From Martinezella lusitana (GTDB lineage: Bacteria; Pseudomonadota; Alphaproteobacteria; Rhizobiales; Rhizobiaceae), in the NCBI RefSeq assembly GCF_014207095.1, contig NZ_JACHBG010000001.1:62001-126000 (forward strand): a stretch of DNA of 64,000 nt, given 5' to 3'. Positions 8,934 through 18,009 of this stretch are shown here, in pieces. The position numbers and the translations under genes were made by a program. The notes below the pieces were generated by a model, which saw only the letters and a list, made by a program, of their open reading frames with translations, did not search any database and was not told the origin of the DNA. The first letter of the stretch is position 1. The number at the start of each line of letters is the position of its first letter.

Positions 8934-9566
8934 ATGACTCCGGATAATCCAGACCGCATCACGTTCCGAAAAAGGCCACAGCAGGAGCGGAGTATCCAAC
9001 GTGTCGATGCCATCCTCTCGGCCGCGGCGACACTGATCGCCGAAAAGGGCGTCAGCGCCATGAAGATGACCGAACTGGCTGTGGTCGCAGCGATTCCGAT
9101 CGGTTCCGTCTACCAGTATTTTCCGGACAAGGGCGCGATCGTCAGGGCCTTGCTCGATCGTCATGCCAAACTCATCCAGGAGAAGGTCGAGGAAGCTTTC
9201 TCCTCGGTGACATCGCTGGACCACGCCATCGAGCTGGTTTGCGGCATGATCGATTGGTATTATAGCGAGTTTCGCGGCGACCCGGCCTATCTTGGCGTCT
9301 GGCTCGGTACGGATATCGACAAGGATATCCTGCAGCTCAACATATTGCACAGCAATCGCGTCGCCGAGATCTTCCTGACCTGCATTCAGCCTTTCCTGCC
9401 GGCGGAAAGCCGCATCGACCTGAAGGCGCGCACCCAGCTTTTCAGCCATCTGATCGGTGCGTCCGTTCGCTTCGCCATCATGAGCGACGAGGGCATGGCA
9501 AAACGCATGCTTGGCGAATGGAAGCAGGTAATCCGCACCACATTGCTGGCGGAGCCGGCGCTCTAA
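8934..9566 (+). CDS. TetR/AcrR family transcriptional regulator
   Basis: The protein has 210 residues. The N-terminal helix-turn-helix spans about residues 22-70 (RVDAILSAAATLIAEKGVSAMKMTELA, then IPIGSVYQYFPDKGAIV), which is diagnostic of TetR family repressors. The C-terminal ligand-binding and dimerisation half is helical with a hydrophobic core. Such proteins usually repress their own gene and a neighbouring exporter or enzyme gene until a ligand binds. The Tat-exported hydrolase just upstream on the same strand is the only obvious candidate target. The ligand is unknown. Confidence 0.88.
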   Translation: MTPDNPDRITFRKRPQQERSIQRVDAILSAAATLIAEKGVSAMKMTELAVVAAIPIGSVYQYFPDKGAIVRALLDRHAKLIQEKVEEAFSSVTSLDHAIELVCGMIDWYYSEFRGDPAYLGVWLGTDIDKDILQLNILHSNRVAEIFLTCIQPFLPAESRIDLKARTQLFSHLIGASVRFAIMSDEGMAKRMLGEWKQVIRTTLLAEPAL

Positions 9567-9598
9567 CCAACGAGGGCGATCGGGTGGTGGGCCGCCAG

Positions 9599-9699
9599 AG
9601 CAATTCCAGGAAAAGTACGCGGCGGTTTTCCGTCCGGAATTGCTTAAAACAAAAGGATAGAGCGTTTTCGCGTTTCGAAGAAAAGTGAAAAGGCTCTAG
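9599..9699. repeat. RIME-like intergenic mosaic repeat, two palindromes
   Basis: The first palindrome runs from GCAATTCCAGG to CCGGAATTGC (9600-9643). A spacer follows, and then a second palindrome starts TAGAGC and ends GCTCTA, near 9658-9698. Related first-palindrome units occur at 18764-18807 and, more degenerate, at 33638-33680. A relative of the second unit lies at 54544-54628. The layout resembles the Rhizobium-specific intergenic mosaic elements; that family name is from memory. The copy here lies between the tetR-type gene and a convergent lysR-type gene. Confidence 0.65.
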
Positions 9700-9700
9700 C

Positions 9701-10654
9701 TCACCAACCCGGCAAGATCTGATTGGCGCGCTGGCGCGGATAGATACGCGCATAGGTCTTCACATCGCCATCGAGGTCATCATCAACAACGGCCGGCGTG
9801 ATATTGTCCAGGCAGGCGGAGATATGCGCGGTGATGGCGTTCATCAGCGATACCGAAAGCCCGGGCCGCTTCATGATGCCGATCTGTACGGGCGGCAGGG
9901 CCGGGAAGCCATCGGCCTGGGTCAGGACCTTCATGCCGGTTCGCAGAGCCGATTCAGGCATGACCGAGACAGCCATACCCGCCAGTACCGCGGCGGCAAC
10001 GACGGTGCAAGACCAGCTGGTGAACAGGATCTGATATTCGCGGCCGCCGGCATCGAGCGCCGAGCAGGCAAGCTGGCGCCACTGACAGTCGCGCCGGCCG
10101 ACGGCGAGCGGGATGGGCGCGTCGTCGCGCAGCGGGTGATTGGCCGACCCGACCCAGCAGAGCGGCTCCGTCCGCACGACATCAGACATGCGCTCGCGCG
10201 GATTGTGGGTGACGAGCGCGATATCGAGTTCGCCGCGATGCATGCGCTCGGCGAGATCCACCGAGGGTTCGCAGACGATGTAGAGCTCGACATTCGGATG
10301 CGTCTTGGCGAAACGGCCAATGATCTCGGGCATATAGCGGTCGGCGTAATCATCCGGCGTGCCGATGCGCAGCGTGCCTTCGAGACGGTTGTCGTCGAAG
10401 GCGGCGATAGCCTCGTTGTTGAGGCGAATGATCCGGCGGGCGTAGTTCAGAAGCTTTTCGCCCTCGGCCGTCAGCCGGTTGCCACGGCCGTCCTTGATGA
10501 AAAGCTGCTTGCCGACACGCTCCTCCAATCGGCGCATCTGCATGGAAACCGCCGACTGCGTCTTGAACACGCGGTCGGCTGCCTTGGTGAAGCTGCCGGA
10601 ATCCACGATTGCGATGAAGGTCTGCAACTGATCGATATCAAGCGGCGCGGACAT
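9701..10654 (-). CDS. LysR family transcriptional regulator (possibly LsrB-like)
   Basis: The protein has 317 residues. The winged helix-turn-helix at residues 5-65 (LDIDQLQTFIAIVDSGSFTKAADRVFKTQSAVSMQMRRLE) is typical LysR, followed by a substrate-binding effector domain. The opening LDIDQLQTFIAI and the GTPDDYADRYMPEIIGRFAKTHPNVEL segment recall LsrB of Sinorhizobium meliloti, a regulator tied to oxidative stress and symbiosis. I cannot confirm orthology without an alignment. The next gene upstream (DUF1127) is divergent and is a plausible target. The C-terminal 30 residues extend past the usual domain end. Confidence 0.88.
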   Translation of the reverse strand: MSAPLDIDQLQTFIAIVDSGSFTKAADRVFKTQSAVSMQMRRLEERVGKQLFIKDGRGNRLTAEGEKLLNYARRIIRLNNEAIAAFDDNRLEGTLRIGTPDDYADRYMPEIIGRFAKTHPNVELYIVCEPSVDLAERMHRGELDIALVTHNPRERMSDVVRTEPLCWVGSANHPLRDDAPIPLAVGRRDCQWRQLACSALDAGGREYQILFTSWSCTVVAAAVLAGMAVSVMPESALRTGMKVLTQADGFPALPPVQIGIMKRPGLSVSLMNAITAHISACLDNITPAVVDDDLDGDVKTYARIYPRQRANQILPGW

Positions 10655-10853
10655 GGTTCACCTATAAAGGAGTTTGATAGTTATCATTAGAAACATTCGT
10701 TGGACTGATCAATAGGGCTTTGGCATCTTCTGAATGCAATTCAGCATACCAATCGAACAGACATTCCTGTCGAACTCCTCCCGGCCTGTGCCCTTTCCCC
10801 GATCCCTGGGAAGGGGCTCGGCTGGCGTGTGCCCCAAGGAAAGGATTACGGAA

Positions 10854-11147
10854 ATGCGCGCGACAGATCAGACCCTCGGCCTTGTAACGCCATCGCTGTC
10901 TCTGACGGCTCGTATGACGGTTGCTTTTGGTAAAGCGGCTTCCGTCTGGCGTGCTCTCCGCAATCGTCGCGAGATCGACTATCTGAACGAGCTTGACGAC
11001 AGCCAGTTGAGAGATATCGGCTTGACTCGCCAGGACCTCAGCGCCGCGTTGACTACCTCGACCTTCTTCGAGGATCCGTCCAGCCATTTGACCCAGTCCG
11101 CGCGCCGCTGCGCGCGCTCTTCAGCCTTCACCAGCGCTCGTTGCTGA
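10854..11147 (+). CDS. DUF1127 domain-containing small protein
   Basis: This 97-residue basic protein has the DUF1127 (YjiS-like) motif RALRNRREIDYLNELDDSQLRDIGLTRQDL at about residues 37-66. Members are small Arg-rich proteins common in Rhizobiales. Some have been linked to phosphate metabolism and RNA turnover in Agrobacterium, as I recall. The ATG at 10854 is chosen because AAGGAAAGG lies just upstream and the frame before it shows no family similarity. It is divergent from the LysR gene at 9701-10654 and is followed by a strong terminator, so it is monocistronic. Confidence 0.85.
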   Translation: MRATDQTLGLVTPSLSLTARMTVAFGKAASVWRALRNRREIDYLNELDDSQLRDIGLTRQDLSAALTTSTFFEDPSSHLTQSARRCARSSAFTSARC

Positions 11148-11199
11148 TGTCGGGCAATCGTTTCCCCGCAGGGTGACAGCCAATAAGCCCTGCTTCTTT

Positions 11200-11240
11200 C
11201 CCGGTGTTCGGCCCAAGGGCCAACACCGGGTTTTTTCTTT
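11200..11240 (+). terminator. intrinsic terminator after the DUF1127 gene
   Basis: CCCGGTGTTCGGCCC pairs with GGGCCAACACCGGG across an AA loop with one bulged base, and TTTTTTCTTT follows directly. This is a textbook Rho-independent terminator about 50 bases after the DUF1127 stop. Confidence 0.9.
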
Positions 11241-11335
11241 AAGGGGTCCGTTCAGCGGGTGAATGTGCACGGATACGTTGCTTCCCCCATCAACTGTCTT
11301 ATCTTAGGGCCTGATCGAAATAGCAGGATACGACG

Positions 11336-11917
11336 ATGGCAACGGTGATCTTCTTCCACTCCGTCTACGGTTTGCGGCAGCTCGAACACGAGGCGGTGGA
11401 GCGTGTGCAGGCAGCAGGGCACAAGGCCTTCGCACCGGACCTCTACGACGGTCTGATCGCCCGGTCGATCGAGGAAGGATTCGCCTTCAAGGACGAAATC
11501 GGCTGGCCCACGATTTGTGAGCAAGCGGAATGGGCGCTGGCCGGTTTGCCTGCCTCAACCGTGCTTGCCGGGTTTTCCATGGGCGCTGCGGTTGCCGCAA
11601 GCCTATGGCCAAAGCGCCGCGAGACCGCCGGCATTCTGTTCCTGCATGGCATCGCCTCCATCGTCGAGAATGCGCGCAAGGGCTTGCCGCTGCAGCTGCA
11701 TCTGGCCGAGCCGGATCCATTCGAATCGGAGGAGGACGTTGCCGACTGGCGACGGGCCGTCGATCGCTCCGGGCTCGCGGCGGAGATTTTCCGATACCCG
11801 GGTGATGGCGGCCATCTCTACACCGATGCCAGCCTGCCGGACTACGATGCCAAGGCTGCCGACCTCACATGGAAGCGCGTCATCAGCTTCCTCGACGCCA
11901 TCGATGCGAAAGCGTGA
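11336..11917 (+). CDS. dienelactone hydrolase family / alpha-beta hydrolase protein
   Basis: This 193-residue alpha/beta hydrolase has no signal peptide. The nucleophile elbow is GFSMGAA (about residues 80-86), with Ser where many dienelactone hydrolases have Cys. The catalytic His is in GGHLYTD near residue 161. VIFFHSVYGLR at the N-terminus matches the first strand and oxyanion region of the family. It is cytoplasmic and of unknown substrate. It stands alone between the DUF1127 gene and the ABC-F gene, and is unlike the Tat-exported homologue at 7843-8724. Confidence 0.8.
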   Translation: MATVIFFHSVYGLRQLEHEAVERVQAAGHKAFAPDLYDGLIARSIEEGFAFKDEIGWPTICEQAEWALAGLPASTVLAGFSMGAAVAASLWPKRRETAGILFLHGIASIVENARKGLPLQLHLAEPDPFESEEDVADWRRAVDRSGLAAEIFRYPGDGGHLYTDASLPDYDAKAADLTWKRVISFLDAIDAKA

Positions 11918-12112
11918 CACCAGGACGCCTGGGCGGTGCTTGGATGGCATCCTTCGCTGTGTTTGATGCAGAGCCTGAACGATCTCGCCTTGAAACGACG
12001 CAACTTATCGCTTAGCTTATAGGCATCGCCAATACCAACAGGATGTGTGCCGCAATGGATTCTACCTCGACCGCAATGTCTTTCAGCCTTGCTATCGAGG
12101 AAATTCGTATTC

Positions 12113-13720
12113 ATGTCCATATCCATCGTTCTATCCAATCTTTCGTGGTCCACGCCTGACGGCCGGCCGCTCCTCTCCAATCTCGATCTGAGCTTCGGCG
12201 CCGAACGCACCGGTCTTGTCGGCCGCAACGGCGTCGGCAAGACGACGCTGATAAGGCTCGTCGCCGGAGATCTGCAGCCGCAATCCGGTACGATTTCCTT
12301 CAACCGCAAATTGGGAATCCTGCGCCAGAGCGTGCAGGTGCAGGCAGATGAAACCGTTGCCGATCTCTTTGGTGCGCGCGAGGCACTGGCCGTTCTGCAG
12401 CGCGCGGAGCTGGGCGAGGCGACGAATGAGGAGCTTGCCTCGGCCGACTGGACGCTTGAGCAGCGCATGGCTTCGGCACTCGATCGTGTCGGGCTCGAGG
12501 TCTTGCCGGAGACGCGTCTCGTCACCCTGTCCGGCGGGCAGCGCACCCGCTGCGCCCTTGTAGCCCTCATCCTCGACGATCCCGATTTTCTGGTCCTCGA
12601 TGAGCCAACCAACAATCTGGACCGCGACGGCCGCGCGGCTGTGATCGATCTGCTGGTGGGCTGGAGGGCAGGCGCCGTCGTCATCAGCCATGATCGCGAG
12701 TTGCTCGACACCATGGACGCGATCGTCGAGCTGACGTCGCTCGGCGCTTCGCGCTATGGCGGCAACTGGACACAGTATCGGGAGCGCAAAGCGCTGGAGC
12801 TATCCGCAGCCGAGCATGATTTCGCCGAGGCCGAGAAGCGCGTCGCCGAAGTGGAGAGAAGCGCCCAGGCGGCTGTCGAACGTCAGGCGAGACGCGACAA
12901 GGCCGGTCGGAAAATGGCGGCCAAGGGCGGCATACCGCGCATCCTGCTTGGCGGGATGAAAGAGCGGGCCGAGATGACGGGCGGCGAGAACACACGGCTT
13001 GCCGAACGGCGGCGTGGCCAGGCCCTGCAGGATGCCGCAGCTGCCCGCGAAAAGATCGAGATCCTGCAGCCCCTCACGGTCAAGGTTCCGACGTCCGGCT
13101 TGCCGGCAAATAGGGTCGTGCTCAGGCTGGAGGGTGTTACCGCCGGCTACGATCCCGAGCGGCCGATCTTTCGCAATCTCGATATCGTCATGACGGGACC
13201 GGAGCGCGTCGCGATCACCGGGCCGAACGGATCGGGCAAGACGACGCTCCTCGCGTTGATATCAGGCGCGCTGGAACCGTGGAAAGGGACGGTGCGTGTT
13301 CTTCCATTCGCTCTGTTGGACCAAAGGGTGAGTTTTCTCGATCCGTCGCTGTCGATCCGCGACAATTTCCGAAGGATCAATCCGGACGCAGACGAGAATG
13401 CCTGCCGCGCAGCCCTGGCACGGTTCATGTTCCGCGCTGATGCCGCGTTGCAGATCGTGTCCAGCTTGAGTGGCGGGCAGCTTCTGCGAGCCGGGCTCGC
13501 CTGCGTGCTCGGCGGCTCGGTGCCGCCCTCGCTGCTGATTCTGGACGAGCCAACAAACCATCTGGATATCGATTCCATCACCGCCGTCGAAGCGGGGTTG
13601 CGTGCCTATGATGGTGCGCTCCTGGTCGTCAGCCACGACGAAGTGTTTCTCGACAATATCGGCATAGAAAGACGGCTCGAGCTTCCAGCGCGAACCGTCT
13701 CGGCATTGCCGAATGCTTGA
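12113..13720 (+). CDS. ABC-F family ATP-binding protein
   Basis: This 535-residue protein has two fused ABC ATPase domains and no membrane segments, so it belongs to ABC-F. Domain 1 has Walker A GRNGVGKTT, signature LSGGQRTR and Walker B LVLDEPTNNLD. Domain 2 has GPNGSGKTT, LSGGQLLR and LILDEPTNHLD. The linker between them (about residues 225-320) is charged and helical, as expected for the P-site tRNA interaction motif. ABC-F proteins act on the ribosome as translation or antibiotic-resistance factors; which subtype this is cannot be told. The ATG at 12113 (MSISIVLSNLSW) fits the family start; the frame is open 22 codons upstream. Confidence 0.88.
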   Translation: MSISIVLSNLSWSTPDGRPLLSNLDLSFGAERTGLVGRNGVGKTTLIRLVAGDLQPQSGTISFNRKLGILRQSVQVQADETVADLFGAREALAVLQRAELGEATNEELASADWTLEQRMASALDRVGLEVLPETRLVTLSGGQRTRCALVALILDDPDFLVLDEPTNNLDRDGRAAVIDLLVGWRAGAVVISHDRELLDTMDAIVELTSLGASRYGGNWTQYRERKALELSAAEHDFAEAEKRVAEVERSAQAAVERQARRDKAGRKMAAKGGIPRILLGGMKERAEMTGGENTRLAERRRGQALQDAAAAREKIEILQPLTVKVPTSGLPANRVVLRLEGVTAGYDPERPIFRNLDIVMTGPERVAITGPNGSGKTTLLALISGALEPWKGTVRVLPFALLDQRVSFLDPSLSIRDNFRRINPDADENACRAALARFMFRADAALQIVSSLSGGQLLRAGLACVLGGSVPPSLLILDEPTNHLDIDSITAVEAGLRAYDGALLVVSHDEVFLDNIGIERRLELPARTVSALPNA

Positions 13721-13729
13721 TCGGCGTTG

Positions 13730-14608
13730 TCAGGCGTGGCTCGGACCCGCGATGCGATCGAGTTCCGCGATCGCATCGCCAGGCAGCGTCAGGCCCGCTG
13801 CGGCGATGTTCTGCTGCAGGTGGCTGAGCGACGAAGTACCCGGAATGAGGAGGATATTCGGGGCGCGATGCAGAAGCCAGGCGAGGGCGACCTGCATCGG
13901 CGTCGTGTTCACGCGGGTCGCAACATCGGAGAGCGTCGAAGATTGCAATGGTGTAAAGCCGCCGAGCGGGAAGAAGGGCACATAGGCGATCCCGTCGCGT
14001 CCCAGCTCGTCGATCAACGCGTCGTCCGTACGCTGTGCAAGATTGTAGAGGTTCTGCACGCAGACGATCTCTGTGATCTTGCGGCCTTCGGCGACTTGGC
14101 TGCGCGTGACGTTGCTAAGCCCGATATGCCGCACCAGCCCTTGACGCTGAAGCTCCGCAAGAGCCGTCAGCGGCGCTTCGATCGAACCTTCGCTCGGGTG
14201 ATGCGGATTGAGCATGATGCGGAGATTGACGACATCGATGACGTCGAGCTGAAGATTGCGCAGATTGTCGTGAACCGCCTGCCTTAGCTCGTCAGCTGAA
14301 AACGCCGGCAGCCAGGATGCATCGGCGCCGCGTCGCGCGCCGATCTTGGTGACGATGACCAGATCATCGCGATAGGGATGAAGCGCCTCGCGGATCAGTT
14401 GATTGGTGACATGCGGCCCATAGAAGTCGCTGGTGTCGATGTGATCGACGCCGGACGCCACGGCTTGGCGCAGAACTGCAATTGCAGTGTCGTGGTCCTT
14501 GGGCGGGCCGAAGACGCCGGGGCCAGCCAGTTGCATGGCGCCATAGCCGAGCCGTTTGACGCGGCGGTCGCCGAGAGTGAAGCTGCCGGATTGGTCGATG
14601 ATGGACAT
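13730..14608 (-). CDS. aldo/keto reductase, E. coli YdbC/PdxI-like
   Basis: This 292-residue TIM-barrel oxidoreductase closely resembles E. coli YdbC (PdxI, a pyridoxal reductase). Shared blocks include RLGYGAMQLAGPGVFGPP, HIDTSDFYGPHVTNQ, TKIGARRG.DASWLPAFS, HIGLSNVT and YVPFFPLGGFTPLQSS. Catalytic D58, Y63 and K88 are present. The position usually held by the tetrad His is Asn (VVNLRI), as I recall it is also in YdbC. It probably reduces an aldehyde, perhaps pyridoxal, with NADPH. It is convergent with the ABC-F gene, 9 bases away. Confidence 0.85.
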   Translation of the reverse strand: MSIIDQSGSFTLGDRRVKRLGYGAMQLAGPGVFGPPKDHDTAIAVLRQAVASGVDHIDTSDFYGPHVTNQLIREALHPYRDDLVIVTKIGARRGADASWLPAFSADELRQAVHDNLRNLQLDVIDVVNLRIMLNPHHPSEGSIEAPLTALAELQRQGLVRHIGLSNVTRSQVAEGRKITEIVCVQNLYNLAQRTDDALIDELGRDGIAYVPFFPLGGFTPLQSSTLSDVATRVNTTPMQVALAWLLHRAPNILLIPGTSSLSHLQQNIAAAGLTLPGDAIAELDRIAGPSHA

Positions 14609-14770
14609 GGGTATCTCCCTTCAAGATGAGTGAGAGATAGGCCGTGTCTCAGTGTCTGATAACTGGGTGCAATCCGCACGGGCTGTGCGGAATTTCGAAC
14701 AATGCCTGCAATTGGCATTGGCCTGCAAAGACGCCCAACCAGCATCCATGACGGGATATCGACTAAAGTG

Positions 14771-15640
14771 TTAGCTTTGCGTCGGCGCCGGCTTGCTGTC
14801 AGCTTGCAGATAGCTGTCGAATATCGCTTCCATGTTCTTTTGATAGTTCTTCTGCACTTCCAGGCCGCTGTCGAACATGGCGTTGAACATCTCGGTATAG
14901 GCCGCCATGTCGACACCGGCGGCGGGCTTGGCCTTCGGCTCTTCCTTTGCCGGGGCGACCGGCATCGGGAAGTTCCTCATCATGTCCTGGAACGCTTTGG
15001 CGAAAGGATTGTCGAGGAAGGGATTGGTTTGTGCGGCCTTCTCGTGCTTGGCCGGATCGGCGCCGAACATCAGTTCCATCGCCTGCGTGAAGGGATTGTC
15101 GAAAATGCTCGCCTGCGGCGTGGGCTTCTGCTTCGGCGCAAAACCGATGGTCTGCAGCCAGCCCTGCATCATCTCGCCCATGGCGGTATTAAGAAAGGGA
15201 TTGGCCATCTGCGGGATTTGGCCGCTGGTCTCCTTGAAGAGGCCGCCCATCAGCGTATCAGCCATGGCGGGCAGCATGCGCTTGTAGACTTCCTGGCCGA
15301 CGCCGGTCATCTGCGCAGCTTGTGTAGCGATCGCGCGGGAAACATCCTTGGAGCCGAACAGCCGCGCCAGCACGGTGTTGCCGTCGGCGATGCCCTCAGG
15401 CGTGAAGGCCTTGCTCATGTCCTCGAAATATTTGGCGTAGCTACCTGACGTGATGTCCTGCATCACGCCCATGAAATTATAGGGGTCCGTCGCGCTGCGC
15501 TTGAAGCCGGTCGAGAATGCGGGCATCAGCGCGGCCATCGCCTTCGCCGCTTGCTCTTGCGCGAGATTGAACTGCTTGGCCATGGCCTCCGTGGCGGCGC
15601 CGTTCTGTGCCTGCATCATCATGTCGAAGAGTGGCAGCAT
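14771..15640 (-). CDS. DUF937 domain-containing protein
   Basis: This 289-residue protein is rich in Ala, Met, Phe and Lys, with amphipathic helices and no signal peptide. The N-terminal half (LPLFDMMMQAQNG to about residue 150) looks like DUF937, an uncharacterised family found in alphaproteobacteria. The C-terminal half has Pro/Ala/Lys linkers around short helices (NPFLDNPFAKAFQDMM, MAAYTEMFNAMFDSGLEVQKN), the last of which resembles phasin-like segments. That could mean an association with polyhydroxyalkanoate granules, but this is only a hint. The ATG at 15640 has AAGGGA just upstream and is preferred over the in-frame GTG at 15658. A hairpin separates it from gshA. Confidence 0.72.
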   Translation of the reverse strand: MLPLFDMMMQAQNGAATEAMAKQFNLAQEQAAKAMAALMPAFSTGFKRSATDPYNFMGVMQDITSGSYAKYFEDMSKAFTPEGIADGNTVLARLFGSKDVSRAIATQAAQMTGVGQEVYKRMLPAMADTLMGGLFKETSGQIPQMANPFLNTAMGEMMQGWLQTIGFAPKQKPTPQASIFDNPFTQAMELMFGADPAKHEKAAQTNPFLDNPFAKAFQDMMRNFPMPVAPAKEEPKAKPAAGVDMAAYTEMFNAMFDSGLEVQKNYQKNMEAIFDSYLQADSKPAPTQS

Positions 15641-15733
15641 CGAAGTCCCTTTCCCCACAATGAGGCCGCTTCGGAATCAGGCGGCGCTTGATTCCGATAG
15701 TATAGCGGGAAAAAGGAGGGCGCATACCGGTTT

Positions 15734-15765
15734 CTGCCTTCATGCCGTCGAGGCGATGAAGGCAG
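15734..15765 (-). terminator. hairpin after gshA, possible terminator
   Basis: A perfect 10-base inverted repeat (CTGCCTTCAT at 15734-15743, ATGAAGGCAG at 15756-15765) with a 12-base loop lies just past the gshA stop. It has no T run on the gshA strand, so it may be a weak terminator or a 3' stabiliser. Confidence 0.45.
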
Positions 15766-15777
15766 GCAAGCCCGGTG

Positions 15778-17151
15778 TCAGTACTGATATTCCTCGAAGA
15801 TCGGCTCGACTGACTGGTTCCAGCGGCCGTTGTAGAGCATCAGAAGATCGTCGGCGAGCGTGCCCTTTTTGGCAAGCACCTCATCGAGCGGTGCCAGGAA
15901 CACGGTTTCGTCCTGCCCATCGCCGTTCAAGCGGCCGCGATTCTTGAGGCCGAGGCGGGAAATGCCGACCACTTCGCGCGCCACATCCATGAGGCTATGA
16001 CCCTTCATGGAAGCCTTCAATCCCTGCGACGGGACGACATCGCGCAGCGCATTGACCTCGTCGAAGCTCCAGTCCTTAGTCAGCGCGTCGGCTGCCGTCA
16101 GAGCCTCGTCGTCATAGAGCAGACCGACCCAGAAGGCCGGCAGTGCACAGATGCGGCGCCAGGGGCCGCCGTCTGCGCCGCGCATTTCGAGGAAGCGCTT
16201 GAGGCGCACGTCGGGGAACAGCGTCGAGAGATGGTTCGTCCAGTCGCCCATCGTCGGTTCCCAATCGGCGATTTCGCCCTTCAGGGCGCCGTCCATGAAC
16301 TGGCGGAAGGTGACATGCGTACAGTCGTGGTAACGACCGTCACGTACGACGAAATACATGGGAACGTCGAGCGCCCACTTCACATAGTCCTCAAAGCCGA
16401 AATCGTCGCGGAAGGTGAAATCGAGCAGGCCGCCGCGGCGATTGTCGGTGTCCTTCCAGATTTCGCCGCGCCAGGAAGAAAGCCCGTTCGGCTTGCCCTC
16501 GGTGAAGGGCGAGGAGGCGAAGAGCGCTGTTGCCAGCGATTGCAGCTTCATCGACACGCGCATCTTGCGGCGCATATCGGCTTCCGACGAGAAGTCGAGG
16601 TTCACCTGGATCGTACAGGTGCGGTACATCATGTCGAGACCCTTGGTGCCGACCTTCGGCATGTAACGGGTCATGATCTCGTAGCGCGATTTCGGCATGC
16701 GCGGCGTTTCGGCCAGCGTCCATTTCGGGCTGCCGCCGACGCCGAGGAAGCGGATCCCCATCGGCTCGGCGATTTCGCGCACTGCCGCTAGATGGTTGTT
16801 CGATTCCTTGCAGGTCTCGTGGATGGTTTCGAGCGGCGCGCCGGAGAGTTCGAACTGGCCGCCCGGCTCGATCGAAATCGCGCCCATGCCTGTGGGTTCG
16901 CCGAGCCCGATGATGTTCTCGCCGTCCATGATCGGGTCCCAGCCGCTCTTTGCCTGCAGCCCCTTGAGGAGCGCGGAAATGCTGGCGTCGCCGAAATAGG
17001 GCACGGGGCTGTTGTCGGCACGGAAGAATACGAATTTCTCGTGCTCCGTGCCGATGCGGAATTTTTCCTTCGGCTTGTTGCCGGCCGCCAGATAGGCCGT
17101 CATTTCCGAGACCGAGCTGAGCGGAGTCTGGTCGGTAGTATCGCGCGCCAT
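15778..17151 (-). CDS. gshA: glutamate--cysteine ligase (plant/alphaproteobacterial type)
   Basis: This 457-residue enzyme makes gamma-glutamylcysteine from Glu and Cys with ATP, the first step of glutathione synthesis. Family blocks are FRIGTEHEKFVF near residue 32, EPTGMGAISIEPGGQFELSGAPLETIHET (about 85-113), RYMPKVGTKGLDMMYRTCTIQVNLDF, and the C-terminal GRWNQSVEPIFEEYQY. This type is shared by plants and alphaproteobacteria and differs from the E. coli enzyme. It is cytoplasmic. rsmE, its usual partner in this group as I recall, lies nearby on the same strand but is separated by a lysE gene on the opposite strand. Confidence 0.95.
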   Translation of the reverse strand: MARDTTDQTPLSSVSEMTAYLAAGNKPKEKFRIGTEHEKFVFFRADNSPVPYFGDASISALLKGLQAKSGWDPIMDGENIIGLGEPTGMGAISIEPGGQFELSGAPLETIHETCKESNNHLAAVREIAEPMGIRFLGVGGSPKWTLAETPRMPKSRYEIMTRYMPKVGTKGLDMMYRTCTIQVNLDFSSEADMRRKMRVSMKLQSLATALFASSPFTEGKPNGLSSWRGEIWKDTDNRRGGLLDFTFRDDFGFEDYVKWALDVPMYFVVRDGRYHDCTHVTFRQFMDGALKGEIADWEPTMGDWTNHLSTLFPDVRLKRFLEMRGADGGPWRRICALPAFWVGLLYDDEALTAADALTKDWSFDEVNALRDVVPSQGLKASMKGHSLMDVAREVVGISRLGLKNRGRLNGDGQDETVFLAPLDEVLAKKGTLADDLLMLYNGRWNQSVEPIFEEYQY

Positions 17152-17391
17152 GGTATTACCTTAGATCTCGGAGGAGAACCCGCGCCGGTCGCAGGTCAAT
17201 TGGAGGGTGATTGACGCGGATTGAGGTACGGTGCAAGTGAATTTCTTTCAAGGGTCGTTCAAAAAAATAGGATTTTATGTCTCGCAAGTGCATCGCACTC
17301 GTGTCTGCCGACGGCATATTGCACAAGCGTTCAAGACATCTCGCTATTCGCGCCGATAATTTGCCTCCACTGACATCAGCGGAGCATATCG

Positions 17392-18006
17392 ATGAACGGC
17401 CCAAACGGCTTTTATTATCCCATATTGACGTTGCTTTTGGCTTCACTGGTCATCATGGGAAGTCCCGGCCCCTCGACGATCAGCGCGACGGCAATGGGGG
17501 CGGCCTATGGCTTCCGGCGGTCGCTTGGCTATGTCTGCGGCCTGATCGCGGGCACAGTCGCGGTCTTGCTGGCCGTGGCGGCCGGCGTCGTTGCGATCGT
17601 CCTGTCCGTGCCGCACGGTGCCTTCGTGCTGACCACGGTCTCGGCCGTCTACATCCTCTATCTCGCCTTCAAGATCGCCACCGCACCGCCGCTGTCGCGC
17701 AGTAACGACAATAAGGCGGCTCCAGCCTTCTCCGGCGGCTTTCTGCTCGCCGTCGCCAATCCCAAGGCCTATCTGGCGATTGCAGCCGTCTTTGCCGCCG
17801 TCAGCCTGTTTCAGGATCAACGCTTGCTCGACGCCACCGTCAAGATCGCGTTGCTGACCGGCATGATCATTACCATCCATATGGTCTGGCTTCTCGTCGG
17901 CGCGTCGCTCTCGCGCTTTCTACAAGATCCGACGGTGTCGCGGATCGTCAACATCTCGCTGGCGATCCTGCTGATCGTCGCGACCGTCGTCGCCGTATTG
18001 GAGTGA
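17392..18006 (+). CDS. LysE family translocator
   Basis: This 204-residue membrane protein has about six hydrophobic helices. The first loop has GSPGPSTI, the LysE/RhtB family signature, and the second half has FLLAVANPKAYLAIAAVFA, also typical. The family exports amino acids or related compounds; the substrate is not predictable here. The gene lies on the opposite strand between gshA and rsmE. Its stop is 3 bases from the convergent rsmE stop, leaving no room for a separate terminator, so the two transcripts probably overlap. Confidence 0.88.
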   Translation: MNGPNGFYYPILTLLLASLVIMGSPGPSTISATAMGAAYGFRRSLGYVCGLIAGTVAVLLAVAAGVVAIVLSVPHGAFVLTTVSAVYILYLAFKIATAPPLSRSNDNKAAPAFSGGFLLAVANPKAYLAIAAVFAAVSLFQDQRLLDATVKIALLTGMIITIHMVWLLVGASLSRFLQDPTVSRIVNISLAILLIVATVVAVLE

Positions 18007-18009
18007 AAC

